From Trichodesmium sp002260545 (GTDB lineage Bacteria > Cyanobacteriota > Cyanobacteriia > Cyanobacteriales > Microcoleaceae): a stretch of DNA of 64,000 nt. A program made the position numbers and the translations under genes. This document shows, piece after piece, positions 19,067-28,570 of the stretch (the stretch's first letter is position 1; each line of letters begins with the position of its first letter). The notes beneath the pieces were generated by a model. That model had not been told where the DNA came from. It saw only the letters and a program-made list of their open reading frames with translations, and ran no database searches. The stretch is from positions 1-64,000 of the forward strand of contig NZ_JBNHEQ010000022.1 in NCBI RefSeq assembly GCF_050016015.1, in the 5' to 3' direction.

Positions 19067-19400
19067 AGCGTAACGCAGGTAAAATGGTGCGTTACGACGG
19101 ATTGCTGAATCACTTGACATACTCCCGACGTTGCTATATTCGCGACAAAGCGGGATTCTTCAGTCAGCAAAAACTGACCGCTTTTTTAACAGAGGTGATG
19201 TCCTCCCCCTGTGATGACGCTTACAATAACAAAATGTACCTAGCATGTCTTGCGGCTTATGAACGTTTAGCTTGTGGAGGTATCCGAATCTTGGCCCTGG
19301 CTTTCCTTTATGACGCTCCCCCACCGGAGAGCGCGGGACTTCCCGCCAGGGAAGTTAAAATGGTCTGAACTTAAGCCGTCTAACGCACCCTACTGGACTC
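19067..19400. repeat. GTGCGTTAGAC hairpin element, inverse copy interrupted by an IS remnant
   Basis: The left arm ATGGTGCGTTACGACGGATT (19084-19103) and right arm GCCGTCTAACGCACCCTACT (19374-19393) correspond, reverse-complemented, to the two arms of the element at 9434-9530. In place of the usual ~30-base loop there are about 260 bases of IS-like sequence. Immediately afterwards comes half of an element D (TGAAAACCGCTGTA, then GTAGGGACGTTCCA and its complement, to about 19455). Confidence 0.6.
19111..19373. mobile_element. Probable internally deleted IS200/IS605-type element
   Basis: The segment begins CACTTGACATACTCCCGACG and soon shows AAGCGGGATTCTTCAG, the end pattern of IS200/IS605 (tnpA/tnpB) elements in cyanobacteria. 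It closes with CCTTTATGACGCTCCC and subterminal hairpin sequences (GAGCGCGGGACTTCCCGCC). Only about 260 bases separate the ends, far too few for a transposase, so this would be a non-autonomous derivative. Such elements insert next to a short tetra- or pentanucleotide without target duplication, which fits the lack of flanking repeats. The assignment rests on end patterns only. Confidence 0.4.
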
Positions 19401-19505
19401 CTTAAATGAAAACCGCTGTAAACCAAAGTAGGGACGTTCCATGGAACGTCCCTACTATTAATTATTATTCCGATAAAACCTAATTACTAAATCCAGATCG
19501 CCATC

Positions 19506-21191
19506 TTATTTAAACACACCAGAAACAGATAATACTTCAGACTCAGGAATTCTGGGCAAGAAAGGACGTTCAGCAAACAATTGAGGATTAGCTTTAGCAA
19601 AAGTGTATGATTGACGTACTTGAGTATTTACCGCAACTGTCTTCGCGTCATACATTCCAGTTGCCATCTTAGGATATAAACCAATTCCGATAATCAAAGC
19701 TAAGAAACAAGCAGCGATCGCCACTTCTCTTGGTTTAGCATCTGTATAAACAGCTTTAGCAGGTAACACACAGCTAGTACCGAAGCAAACTGCCTCATCT
19801 AAAATTTCATTTTCATAAGGAGTATCTTTGAGGAGACAAGCTGGTGCTTGACCAGTGCTGTAGAACATTTGACGCAACATGGAGAGTAGATAGATAGGAG
19901 TCAATATCAGACCAACTGCTGCTAAGAAAACTGTCACAGTACGGAAAGTAGAGCTGTAAACATCACTGCTAGTTACACCGACAAATACCATTAGTTCGCT
20001 AGCAAAACCACTCATTCCAGGAAGAGCTAAGGATGCCATTGCGCTAACTGTAAATAGAGCAAATATTTTTGGCATTACTTGACCAAGACCACCCATTTCG
20101 TCTAATGATAAAGTGTGGAGGCGATCGTAAGTTACACCTGCGAGGAAGAATAATACCGCAGCAATTAAACCGTGAGAAATCATTTGTAGTAGAGCGCCAC
20201 TTACTCCCAAGTCAGTGAAGGAAGCAATACCTAATAACACAAAACCCATGTGAGCAACAGAAGAGTAAGCCAAACGGCGCTTCATGTTAGATTGACCAAA
20301 AGAATTTAAACCACCGTAAACGATATTAACAACACCTAGAATTGCCAGGACGGGAGCAAAGTAAACATGAGCATCAGAGAGCATTTCTAAGTTAAGGCGA
20401 ATTAATCCATATCCACCCATTTTCAACAATACACCAGCAAGAATCATTGAGACAGGTGCAGAAGCTTCGCCGTGAGCATCAGGTAGCCATGTGTGTAGAG
20501 GGAAAACAGCTAACTTAACTCCAAAAGTAATAAGTAATCCTGCATACATTAGAAGTTCAAAAGCTAGTGAATAATCTTTCAGACCTAGCTCCACCATGTC
20601 AAAGGTAATATTGCCACCACCGTAGAGGGCCATTCCCAAAGCTGCCACGAGAATAAATATAGAAGCTGCTGCTGTGTAGAGCAAGAATTTTGTTGCAGCG
20701 TAACGACGTTTCTTACCACCCCAGATTGAGATGAGTAGGTAGACAGGAACCAATTCTAGTTCCCACATAATGAAGAGTAACATTATATCTTGAGCAACAA
20801 ACACTCCTATCTGGGCAGAGTACAAGACCAACATCAGGAAATAAAAAAGACGTGGTTTGTAGTCTACTTGCCAAGCCGCGAACATTGAAAGTGTTGTGAC
20901 TAGACCAGCTAAGAGTACCAGTGGCATAGATAAACCGTCTACTGATACTGCCCAACTTAAACCTATTTGAGGGAGCCAAGCATATTTTTCTACGAGTTGA
21001 AAACCGGAGTCGCTGGGATTGTAGTGGTTCCAGAAAGCGTAGCACATTAAGGCAAAGTCTATGATACCTACACCCAGGGCATACCATCTCATGGTTTTTC
21101 CGTCTTTATCAGGTATGAGCGGTATAAGTAGGGCTGCCAGAAGGGGCAGTAGGACTATAGTGGTGAGCCAGGGAAATTGAGTTGCCATCAT
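19506..21191 (-). CDS. ndhD: NAD(P)H-quinone oxidoreductase subunit 4 (NdhD)
   Basis: Proton-pumping membrane subunit of the thylakoid NDH-1 complex, which feeds electrons from ferredoxin into plastoquinone in respiration and cyclic electron flow. It has 561 residues with about 14 helices. Diagnostic features are the MWELELVPVYLLISIWGG segment with the essential Glu, the conserved Lys helix (FGVKLAVFPLHTWLPDAHGEAS), SVAHMGFVLLGI and MSGFASELMVF. The cyanobacterial loop YENEILDEAVCFGTSC near residue 460 fits the NdhD1/NdhD2 type rather than the CO2-uptake forms NdhD3/D4. No ndhF lies beside it. Two adjacent ATGs are possible; the start may be one codon later. Confidence 0.95.
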   Translation of the reverse strand: MMATQFPWLTTIVLLPLLAALLIPLIPDKDGKTMRWYALGVGIIDFALMCYAFWNHYNPSDSGFQLVEKYAWLPQIGLSWAVSVDGLSMPLVLLAGLVTTLSMFAAWQVDYKPRLFYFLMLVLYSAQIGVFVAQDIMLLFIMWELELVPVYLLISIWGGKKRRYAATKFLLYTAAASIFILVAALGMALYGGGNITFDMVELGLKDYSLAFELLMYAGLLITFGVKLAVFPLHTWLPDAHGEASAPVSMILAGVLLKMGGYGLIRLNLEMLSDAHVYFAPVLAILGVVNIVYGGLNSFGQSNMKRRLAYSSVAHMGFVLLGIASFTDLGVSGALLQMISHGLIAAVLFFLAGVTYDRLHTLSLDEMGGLGQVMPKIFALFTVSAMASLALPGMSGFASELMVFVGVTSSDVYSSTFRTVTVFLAAVGLILTPIYLLSMLRQMFYSTGQAPACLLKDTPYENEILDEAVCFGTSCVLPAKAVYTDAKPREVAIAACFLALIIGIGLYPKMATGMYDAKTVAVNTQVRQSYTFAKANPQLFAERPFLPRIPESEVLSVSGVFK

Positions 21192-22670
21192 AACAGTGAG
21201 AACAAATACTTACCTTTATTTATTTAATATTACTAAATTGTGTAAAACTTTGTAAAGATATTTGTTGAAAAATATAAATATGTATCTTAAATAACAAGAT
21301 AAGCTCAACTTATAATAATTCAGATTATCATTTTTTCTCAGTTGGGCCTAATACCAGTTTGTTAACGAAGTCAGAAGTAAGTAGGGGCGAATGGCCATTC
21401 GCCCCTACTGATAGGCAGGGCTGTTTCAAAGTCAAATAAATAATTGATATGAATGAGAATTGGGGACACCATTACCCGAATTTGGGGAAAAGTTACGAAA
21501 AACGGCAGATTTTTCGGGGTGGAGGTAGGGAAAAGCTCTCTGCATAATCTTGGTCAAATCAACTGAATTTGTGAAAAATCAATTGCCACACCAAAATTAT
21601 TAAGGGATAAATTTGGGGAAAATCCTGGATACCCTTGTGGAAAATTCTCCCCTGCTCCCCTGGAGCCTTAACCAAGAATGAAACGGCCCTACCTACAGAT
21701 AGGGGAGCCGTCGGATTAGTGTATGTTTTTGTAAAGGCAATTGATGAGTAACCCTCCAAAAACATTTCCTGGTGGTGGTGCATTGTAATTATTTTTGTTA
21801 CGAGAACAGTGGGAGCATCTTCCTCCTGTACCCGCAGGCAGGAATTGCTTTTTCCTATTCTGCCATTACTATCCACAACTACCAAACTTTAAAAAAATTG
21901 TAGGGGCAGGTTTAATCGAAAGGCTTGACGCAAGAACTATCTAGCACTCAAAACCCGCCCTATAATATAGTGGCGTTAAGTACATCAACGATCTATTTTT
22001 CAGGGGGACTTGCAAGTCCCCCTGAAAAAGGCAGGGATAATTCTTTGTCGTCAGAGAATATTTACCGAAATAATTAATAATTAAGCAATTAAATAATTAG
22101 ATAATTGACGCCTTGAAGCCTCCCCTTTCAAGGGGAAAAAAATAAATCTTTTCCTGTTAAGTGTCAATCATCTCCCTAAAAGGGAGAGGTAATTATCCAT
22201 TATCCATTATCCATTAATGAAAACCCTATACTTTGTTAAGATCCTGTAGTTCCCACATTTTCCAAACTCCCCACCCCCATCCTCTTTTTTTCTCTAGTGA
22301 GAATAAATTTATCCTGTCTTTTTCAGGGGGTTATAGGGATATCCAGCACTTTACCTCACTAGCCTGAGAAATACTATATTGCGTTTATTTATGCTCACCT
22401 ACTTAGCAGTAGCTTTTTAAATAGTTTTTAATGTATGGAATTAAGGTTTCATTCTTGTTGAGCAAATCTAACATAGAATCACTGTACCAGAGTTACATGG
22501 AATAGGTTGTGATATTACTTATAAAAAATTTATTTTGCCAATTAATTTACCGACAAATTTAGGTATAAAGCCTTTATTTTTATAGAAAACAAATCAAAAA
22601 ATTCCTTTTAGCAAATCCTTTGATTTATAAGAAGAGCCAATTATTAATTATTAATTGTTAATTATTAAAT
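21192..22670. repeat. 1.5-kb spacer made of repeats
   Basis: From left to right: GGGCGAATGGCCATTCGCCC palindrome (about 21384-21403); a block at about 21745-21890 that resembles 54236-54365 (shared GGTGGTGCATTG and CAGTGGGAGCATCTT); a GTAGGGGCAGGTTTAATC...AAACCCGCCC element (21900-21960); and the A/T-rich CTCCCCTTTCAAGGGGA element (22061-22222). Near 22384 the string TATTTATGCTCACCTACTTA recurs from 10.7 kb. An open frame at 21559-21885 on the minus strand runs through repeat sequence and is not considered a gene. Confidence 0.6.
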
Positions 22671-24743
22671 CTACTGTTCATCCTGATAAAAACGATATAA
22701 AAGATACTTATTTTTAAAACCATGTCTATCTACGACATGATGAATTAAACCACGGTCTATTAACAATTGACCAATAAAAATTGCTTCATTCAAATCCATT
22801 TTTTGAGTCTGCATTAACCACTTTACTGCCTCAGAACCAACAAAACATTTTGAGTATACATCCCACCGATGTTGGCGGTCTTTAATTGATACTCCATTTG
22901 GACCACGCATTTCTTCAACTAAGGTATCTATATCTATATTTTTGCTGATTTGATGGTTGATAGAATCTTTAGTTAATACTTTTGTATTATCCTCTTCATC
23001 TACATCTAACTGAGAAATATTATTTTCCAAGTTAAACTTAACACTATCAGGATAATAAAGTTCTACTTGAGGAGGAGAATTTTTCCCCATCCAAGTCTCT
23101 ATCATTTGCTCTATTTCTGGAGACCTTAAATGAAAGTCTCTTTGAGGGAAAGGAATTTCAATTTTATATCTTCGTAGACTTGCTTCAATACGATAATTTA
23201 ACTCACTTTTAAGTTGATATTGTTTCCGTGGTTCTCTAGTCCAAACCAACAAATCAAAATTTAGAGAACTATCACCAAATTCTTGAAACCAAAGTTGTGG
23301 GGAGGGATGTAATAATACTTCTGGATGACTTTTTGCTACTTCTAAAATAGCTTTCCGAACTAACTTGATATTAGAACCATAAGCAACACCTATTGGTATT
23401 TTCATCCGAGAAATAGGGTTGCCATGACTCCAGTTTAAAACTTCATTTTCTAGAAAACGAGAGTTAGGAACAATTAAAGAAACTTTGTCTAAAGTTGTAA
23501 TGTGAGTGCTACGCAAACCTATTTTATCAACAATTCCTACTAAATTTTCTACTTGAATAAAATCACCCACTTGAATTGGTCGCTCAAAAACTAGAATAAT
23601 ACCACTTATAAAATTGTTAGCAATATTCTGTAGACCAAAACCGATACCTACACCAAGAACACTAGCAATAATAGCCAAAGAACTAATATCGATATTCCAA
23701 ATTTGTAGAATAATTAGTATTCCTAAAAAAATTAATCCATATTTAGTTAAGAAACTGATTGTATCTTGAACGCTTCGTTCTGCTCCTGTTAAACTAATAA
23801 TTTTCGTTCTAAAGATATTATCAATAAAGTACCCAACTCCTTTCCACATTCCAATGGTTAATCCAATTAAAGTAACCACTTCAATAATGGAAAAACCTTC
23901 CTCACCTAAATTCAAAATATCAGAAGTAAAACTGTTACTTAAATCACCTAAAATCTCTAATAGTTTATTATGATAGTCTCTAGTAAATGGTATTATAGAG
24001 GTGAGATAAAGGATGACTACTACTCCTACTATTACTCTGATAAAAATTGCCATGAATGGCAAAAATCTTGGTAAATAGTTGACAATCTGAGGATATTTTT
24101 TCTCACAAATTATGTTTATTTTTAACTGAAGCCATCTTAAAAATAACTCTAGGACTACGGCTGCTAAAATCAAAAAAATACTGATTAATAATACTTTCAA
24201 TAGGTTAGGAGACTGAGTATCTTTTTTTGCTGATTCAAAACCGTCTTCAATGTTATATTTCCAGATTGCTGCTTGTTCCTCTGTGTTGATTCCTGCCTTA
24301 ACATCTGCCGCTGTTATTGTTAGTAGATTGTCATTATTAATAAGCAGAATTGTTTGCTGGTTTTGGTTATCTATATTTACCTTTATAGATTTACCTGAAT
24401 CTAAGATATTTTCTAATTTTGAACTGATAATTTCTGCTCGTTTAGTAGGGGTCAAATTTTCCTCTTCATTACCTGCTACCTTAAATAATTCTTTACCATT
24501 AAGTTCTACTGGAGCTGTTTCTAAAGAATTATCAGTAGCTTGTCCCCAGGCTGGTACTATCAAAAATAGTAAAGGTATTAAACAAGCAATGATTAATATT
24601 TTGACAATTTGTCTTGTAGCTGTTTTTTGCCTTGTGGAAAGAATCAAGGCATTATTTTGTGCGAGAGGGCGACTACCAAGTTTGCCTCTTACTACTTTTC
24701 TCAACTTTAACCACAAATATTCATGCCACATAACCACCCTCAA
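22671..24743 (-). CDS. MscS-type mechanosensitive channel with C-terminal DEP domain
   Basis: 690 residues. A signal-like hydrophobic segment (about 48-66) precedes a periplasmic region, followed by several membrane helices. The pore helix and beta domain of MscS are clear: LAIIASVLGVGIGFGLQNIANNFISGIILVFERPIQVGDFIQVE, then VDKIGLRSTHITTLDKVSLIVPNSRFLENEVLNWSH and the alpha/beta vestibule to about residue 555. After a charged linker the last ~80 residues form a DEP domain (MRGPNGVSIKDRQHRWDVY, FVGSEAVKWLMQ, DRGLIHHVVDRHGFKNKYLLYRF). MscS channels open under membrane tension to release osmolytes. DEP domains bind membranes or regulators in eukaryotic signalling, so the fusion suggests added control of the channel. 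The gene is monocistronic. Confidence 0.9.
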   Translation of the reverse strand: MRVVMWHEYLWLKLRKVVRGKLGSRPLAQNNALILSTRQKTATRQIVKILIIACLIPLLFLIVPAWGQATDNSLETAPVELNGKELFKVAGNEEENLTPTKRAEIISSKLENILDSGKSIKVNIDNQNQQTILLINNDNLLTITAADVKAGINTEEQAAIWKYNIEDGFESAKKDTQSPNLLKVLLISIFLILAAVVLELFLRWLQLKINIICEKKYPQIVNYLPRFLPFMAIFIRVIVGVVVILYLTSIIPFTRDYHNKLLEILGDLSNSFTSDILNLGEEGFSIIEVVTLIGLTIGMWKGVGYFIDNIFRTKIISLTGAERSVQDTISFLTKYGLIFLGILIILQIWNIDISSLAIIASVLGVGIGFGLQNIANNFISGIILVFERPIQVGDFIQVENLVGIVDKIGLRSTHITTLDKVSLIVPNSRFLENEVLNWSHGNPISRMKIPIGVAYGSNIKLVRKAILEVAKSHPEVLLHPSPQLWFQEFGDSSLNFDLLVWTREPRKQYQLKSELNYRIEASLRRYKIEIPFPQRDFHLRSPEIEQMIETWMGKNSPPQVELYYPDSVKFNLENNISQLDVDEEDNTKVLTKDSINHQISKNIDIDTLVEEMRGPNGVSIKDRQHRWDVYSKCFVGSEAVKWLMQTQKMDLNEAIFIGQLLIDRGLIHHVVDRHGFKNKYLLYRFYQDEQ

Positions 24744-24882
24744 AAACTTCTAATGAATGTTTAATTATCAACTATTGATTTGGAAAAACTGATGTACTAA
24801 ATTTGCTAATTTTTTAGCACTATCTTTTGTTTACTGCTATATTTTTTTTATCCTATCATAAAGTTTAATATTGTTGATAACA

Positions 24883-25698
24883 ATGAAATCATTACTCAAA
24901 CAAAGTCGCTCTTTTCTTCTTAAATCCCGAGGAATTATTAATAAAGTTTTAGCCTTTGGCAAAGTTATAGATAATAGCGTTTTAATTGGAACTCACCACA
25001 AAACTGGAACTGTTTGGATGGCAAATATTTTCAATTCTATTGCTTCCTATTATGACTTAAAATGTTATGCAAATAGAGGCAACAAGTCTTTTATATGTCC
25101 ATCTGGCAATTTTGATATTTTCCTTCAAGATCATTCCTTTTTTGATTTTGATAATCTTTCTAATTACAAAGGGTTGCATATTATCAGAGACCCAAGAGAT
25201 ATTGTTGTTTCTGGTTGTTTTTATCATACGAAATCATCAGAAAAATGGTTACATCTTAAGAGAGAGGAGTTTGGCGGATTAACTTATCAGGAAAAACTAA
25301 ATTCTTATTCGTCTTTTGACGATAAGTTAATATTTGAAATGGAGAATTCATCTAGGAATGTAATTCAAGATATGAAATCTTGGAACTATGATAATTCTGA
25401 CTTTATAGAAATAAAGTATGAGGATTTAATTCAAGATATTGATCTGAATTTATTCAGGGAAATTTTTCATTTTCTAGGGTTCAAGGAAAGAGTTATTCCT
25501 CGTCTATTAAAAATAGCCTATAGGAAAAGTTTATTTTCTGGGCAGGTGTCAAACAATAAGCATATAAGGTCAGGTAAAAATCAGCAGTGGAAAGAACATT
25601 TTCAAGCAATCCACGAAGAAAGGTTTGTTGCCCTATTTGATGATGTTTTGATTAAACTAAATTATGAAGAAACAAAGACAGGTTGGCTTGATAGATAA
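24883..25698 (+). CDS. Sulfotransferase domain protein
   Basis: PAPS-dependent sulfotransferase of about 271 residues, moving a sulfuryl group from 3'-phosphoadenosine 5'-phosphosulfate to a hydroxyl or amine. The 5'-phosphosulfate loop is GTHHKTGTVWMANIF (about residues 37-51), and the 3'-phosphate site is LHIIRDPRDIVVSG (about 103-116), with the C-terminal GKNQQWKEHF that closes over the cofactor. I chose the ATG at 24883; a TTG 12 bases upstream is also possible. The gene is isolated between an MscS gene and murG and has noticeably different, more A/T-rich codon use, so it may be acquired. The acceptor is unknown; cell-surface glycans or lipids are plausible. Confidence 0.85.
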   Translation: MKSLLKQSRSFLLKSRGIINKVLAFGKVIDNSVLIGTHHKTGTVWMANIFNSIASYYDLKCYANRGNKSFICPSGNFDIFLQDHSFFDFDNLSNYKGLHIIRDPRDIVVSGCFYHTKSSEKWLHLKREEFGGLTYQEKLNSYSSFDDKLIFEMENSSRNVIQDMKSWNYDNSDFIEIKYEDLIQDIDLNLFREIFHFLGFKERVIPRLLKIAYRKSLFSGQVSNNKHIRSGKNQQWKEHFQAIHEERFVALFDDVLIKLNYEETKTGWLDR

Positions 25699-26240
25699 TC
25701 AAAAACTTTCAAACACAATTTATTTTTAAAGTTAGAGTTAACTCTTATTCATATAACTTATGATAACCAATATCTTGATGATATTTTCGTTTATTAATAA
25801 TAATTGTAAGCATTCAGAATCAGCTATTAGTTATTAGATTGCTGTCTCAATTGGGGGAATTAGTATTGAGAGATTGAGCGATAATTAAATGTATCAATAA
25901 AAGCTCATAACTTAGCATTTGTTCTCTTTAGAGACTTTGTGTAAAATAGGTATTAAGAGATTAAATAGTGAGTATAATCTAAAAAAAAGTAATACTTCAA
26001 GGGATTGAAATCTGGTAGATAGAGAGATGGAAAGGTACATATATTCCTATATTTAAATGTGACAAATAGTTGTCTTGATTTTTTCCTCCCTATTCCCTAT
26101 ATCTAAATATAGATAAATTAATGAATGAATGAATTTCATAATTCTGTCCAACCTCACATAAAAGTTAGTATAAAAAGATGAGAGCTGTTTGCGCAGCATT
26201 CCGGAACGGAAATGCTAATAGCTGAATGCTTATGAATAAT
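25699..26240. other. A/T-rich spacer, few recognisable signals
   Basis: The stretch between the sulfotransferase and the 3' end of murG is mostly low-complexity A/T sequence. The only repeat seen is GCGCAGCATTCCGGAACGGAA at about 26190, the same module found inside other repeats of the window, here flanked by GAGAGCTGTT and AATAGCTGAATGC. No coding region or convincing terminator was found. Confidence 0.4.
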
Positions 26241-27305
26241 TTAATGACTCAAAAATTTATGAACTAAACTTGCTAATTTTTTACCACTATCTTTTACTGC
26301 TAATTTTTCTGCTCCTACAGCCATTTTTTCTAATTTTTCTGATGATTTTAATAACTCTAAAACTTCAGTCTGTAGTTTTTCTTCAGTCAATTCTGACTGA
26401 GTAAAAACTAAGGCAGCATTCTGACTAGAAAAAACCTCAGCATTATAAGCTTGATGATTATCCGCAGCATAAGGATAAGGAATTAAAATTGATGGTTTAT
26501 GAGTAACTGCTAATTCTGTTAAACTACCCGCACCAGCACGACTAATTACCAAATTAGCCCGCTGAAATAACCCAGCCATATTATTATAAAATGTCATGGG
26601 AAAATACTGGGGATGCTCTACACTAAAAGCATCTGGATCATTTTCCCCTGTTTGATGAATAATCCAAGCTCCAGTTTCTATCCATGCTGGAATACATTTT
26701 CTCACTAATTGGTTAACTGCTACTGCTCCTTGAGAACCTCCAACAACTGCAATTACAGGAACATTTTCAGGAATAGGCAAATCTAATAGTTGGGGATACA
26801 AAAATTCTTCTCTTACAGGAGTACCCACATATACAGTCTTCCCAGAAGGTAGATATTTTGCCCCTTCTTCAAATCCTACTGCCACAACATTACATAAACG
26901 ACTAAACCAGCGTGTTACCTTTCCTGGTAAAACATTAGACTCGTGGAGAATAACTGGTAAACCCAGGGAACGAGCTGCAATAATCCCTGGAGCTGCAATA
27001 TAACCACCAGTAGTAAACAACCCGTGAAATTGGCCCCGCTTAAGTATCTGTCTTACCTGTAGGATAGAGCCAATAAGTCCACTTAAAATCTTGAAGGTTC
27101 CCAGGCCCAATTTCTGCTGAAAGCCTTCAACTGATATAGTATGGAGAGGATACTGGGATGGTACTAACTTAGTTTCTAGACGGTTAGGAACTCCTAGCCA
27201 TTCGATGTCATAATCCTTTAATTGGTTAGCAGTGGCGATCGCTGGAAATAAATGTCCACCCGTGCCACTTGCTGCGATTAACAATTTAACTGGTTTATTG
27301 GTCAA
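26241..27305 (-). CDS. murG: UDP-GlcNAc:lipid I N-acetylglucosaminyltransferase MurG
   Basis: Peripheral membrane glycosyltransferase (GT28) that adds GlcNAc to lipid I to make lipid II, the last cytoplasmic step of peptidoglycan precursor synthesis. It has 354 residues, standard length. The N-terminal glycine loop is AASGTGGHLFPAIATANQL (residues 11-29), the second glycine loop is VVGGSQGAVAVNQLV, and the donor-binding region shows RAGAGSLTELAVTHKPSILIPYPYAADNHQAYNAE. The neighbouring mur and fts genes usual in other bacteria are absent, as expected in cyanobacteria, where the dcw cluster is dispersed. The upstream spacer holds a nested palindromic repeat. Confidence 0.95.
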   Translation of the reverse strand: MTNKPVKLLIAASGTGGHLFPAIATANQLKDYDIEWLGVPNRLETKLVPSQYPLHTISVEGFQQKLGLGTFKILSGLIGSILQVRQILKRGQFHGLFTTGGYIAAPGIIAARSLGLPVILHESNVLPGKVTRWFSRLCNVVAVGFEEGAKYLPSGKTVYVGTPVREEFLYPQLLDLPIPENVPVIAVVGGSQGAVAVNQLVRKCIPAWIETGAWIIHQTGENDPDAFSVEHPQYFPMTFYNNMAGLFQRANLVISRAGAGSLTELAVTHKPSILIPYPYAADNHQAYNAEVFSSQNAALVFTQSELTEEKLQTEVLELLKSSEKLEKMAVGAEKLAVKDSGKKLASLVHKFLSH

Positions 27306-27594
27306 GATTTCTGTCTCCTTAAATTAAAAGTCAGTAGGGGCTTGCTGGCCATATAGCCTTACGGCATGGGCTTCGCCTTTTAATGTCGGCGACAGCCGTT
27401 AGCGGAGCTTTGCGGCAGCAAAACGCCCGTACAAAAGTCAAAAATTAAAAGGGAGATAAATTGATAATTTCTGTATTGTAATTTATTTGAGTTTTGCAAA
27501 AATAGGACAAAGGAAAAAAGCTCTCCCTTTTTCACTTTATAAACATCTTTCTTAACATATCAATTATCAATTATCAATTATCCATTATCCATTA
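27306..27594. repeat. Divergent spacer between murG and a secreted protein gene
   Basis: Contains a nested element (about 27334-27435) with GTAGGGGCTTGCTGGCC at one edge and AAAACGCCCGTAC at the other, and inside it GGCGACAGCCGTTAGCGGAG, which recurs in inverse form at about 18.4 kb. The end of the spacer is the ATCAATTATCC...TTATCCATTAATG tail of the A/T-rich element, whose final ATG can serve as a start codon for the next gene. Confidence 0.5.
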
Positions 27595-28494
27595 ATGAAC
27601 CTGGTTCTCACAACCAGTAAATTTTCAACTAACAACTTTGATAAGTTAAAAATGATTATTTCTCAAATCCCATTTCGTCCGCAAAGTAAATTTTTGATGA
27701 AATTTAAGCAATTATCAACAACATTATCTAGTTCATTATTACTGGGTTTAACTGTTTTTTCAGGAGTAGTTTTATCTCCTAATTTGACTTTGGCTCAAGG
27801 TAGGTATCAAACACCTGAAGAACTGACCGATCTATTGAAAAAAATTGATCGAGCTGCTAGTCGTCAAGACTTAGAAGATGTTATGGATTTTTATAGTAAT
27901 GATTTTACTAATTCTGATGGTTTAGATCGGGAAAGTTTAGAAGCAGCTTTAGCTAATTTTTGGCAACTCTATAATTCAGTTAAATATCGGACAAAAGTTA
28001 CCTCTTGGGAAACCGATGGTGATGCTATTGTGGCAGAAACTATCACCTATATTACTGGTGTCCAAGAAATGAAAGATAGAGATATAACTTTAAAATCTAC
28101 TATTACTTCTAAACAGCGTTATGAAGATAAAAAGATTGTTGAACAAGAAATTTTAGCCGAGCAGAATCAACTAACTTCAGGAAAAAAACCACCTATTGTT
28201 AATATTAATTTGCCCTCAGAGGTAGAAGTAGGTGAAAAGTATAATTTTGATGTGATTGTTGAAGAGCCTTTGGGCGAACAAATTATTTTAGGAACTGCTT
28301 TAGCAGAACCCATTAATGAAGATTCTTATAATTTTGAACCGGCTAATTTTAAATTAGATGTATTGTCTTCTGGAGGAATTTTTAAAATTGGTGAGGCTAC
28401 AGAAAATTCTGACGATCAATGGTTGTCAGCAATTTTAATGCGAAAAGGAGGTATTACTATTAGTACCTATCGTTTACGAGTTATTTCGGAATAG
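27595..28494 (+). CDS. Secreted NTF2-like (SnoaL-type) protein
   Basis: 299 residues if started at 27595, but the ATG at 27697 (MKFKQLSTTLSSSLLLG) gives a textbook signal peptide ending SPNLTLAQG, so the real start is probably there or at 27652. The first ATG belongs to a dispersed repeat. After the signal, residues from TPEELTDLLKKIDRAASRQDLEDVMDFYSNDFTNSDGLDRESL through ETITYITGVQE form an NTF2/SnoaL-like cone fold, often a ligand-binding or scaffold domain. A second all-beta part follows (VNINLPSEVEVGEKYNFDVIVEEPLG). The product is probably exported across the plasma membrane. Its function is unknown. An SDR gene follows on the same strand after 76 bases. Confidence 0.75.
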   Translation: MNLVLTTSKFSTNNFDKLKMIISQIPFRPQSKFLMKFKQLSTTLSSSLLLGLTVFSGVVLSPNLTLAQGRYQTPEELTDLLKKIDRAASRQDLEDVMDFYSNDFTNSDGLDRESLEAALANFWQLYNSVKYRTKVTSWETDGDAIVAETITYITGVQEMKDRDITLKSTITSKQRYEDKKIVEQEILAEQNQLTSGKKPPIVNINLPSEVEVGEKYNFDVIVEEPLGEQIILGTALAEPINEDSYNFEPANFKLDVLSSGGIFKIGEATENSDDQWLSAILMRKGGITISTYRLRVISE

Positions 28495-28570
28495 TTAGCA
28501 TTCAGCAGTCAGCTAACAGCTATAAACTACAAAAAATAATAAAAAATAGCAAAATTTTATTCTAGTAAAA

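Noticed and set aside
19084..19368. 94-codon reading frame
   Set aside because: It spans hairpin arm and IS-like ends, and has no protein features.
21559..21885. 108-codon minus-strand reading frame
   Set aside because: It runs through dispersed repeat sequence shared with 54.3 kb and shows no protein-like conservation or start signal.
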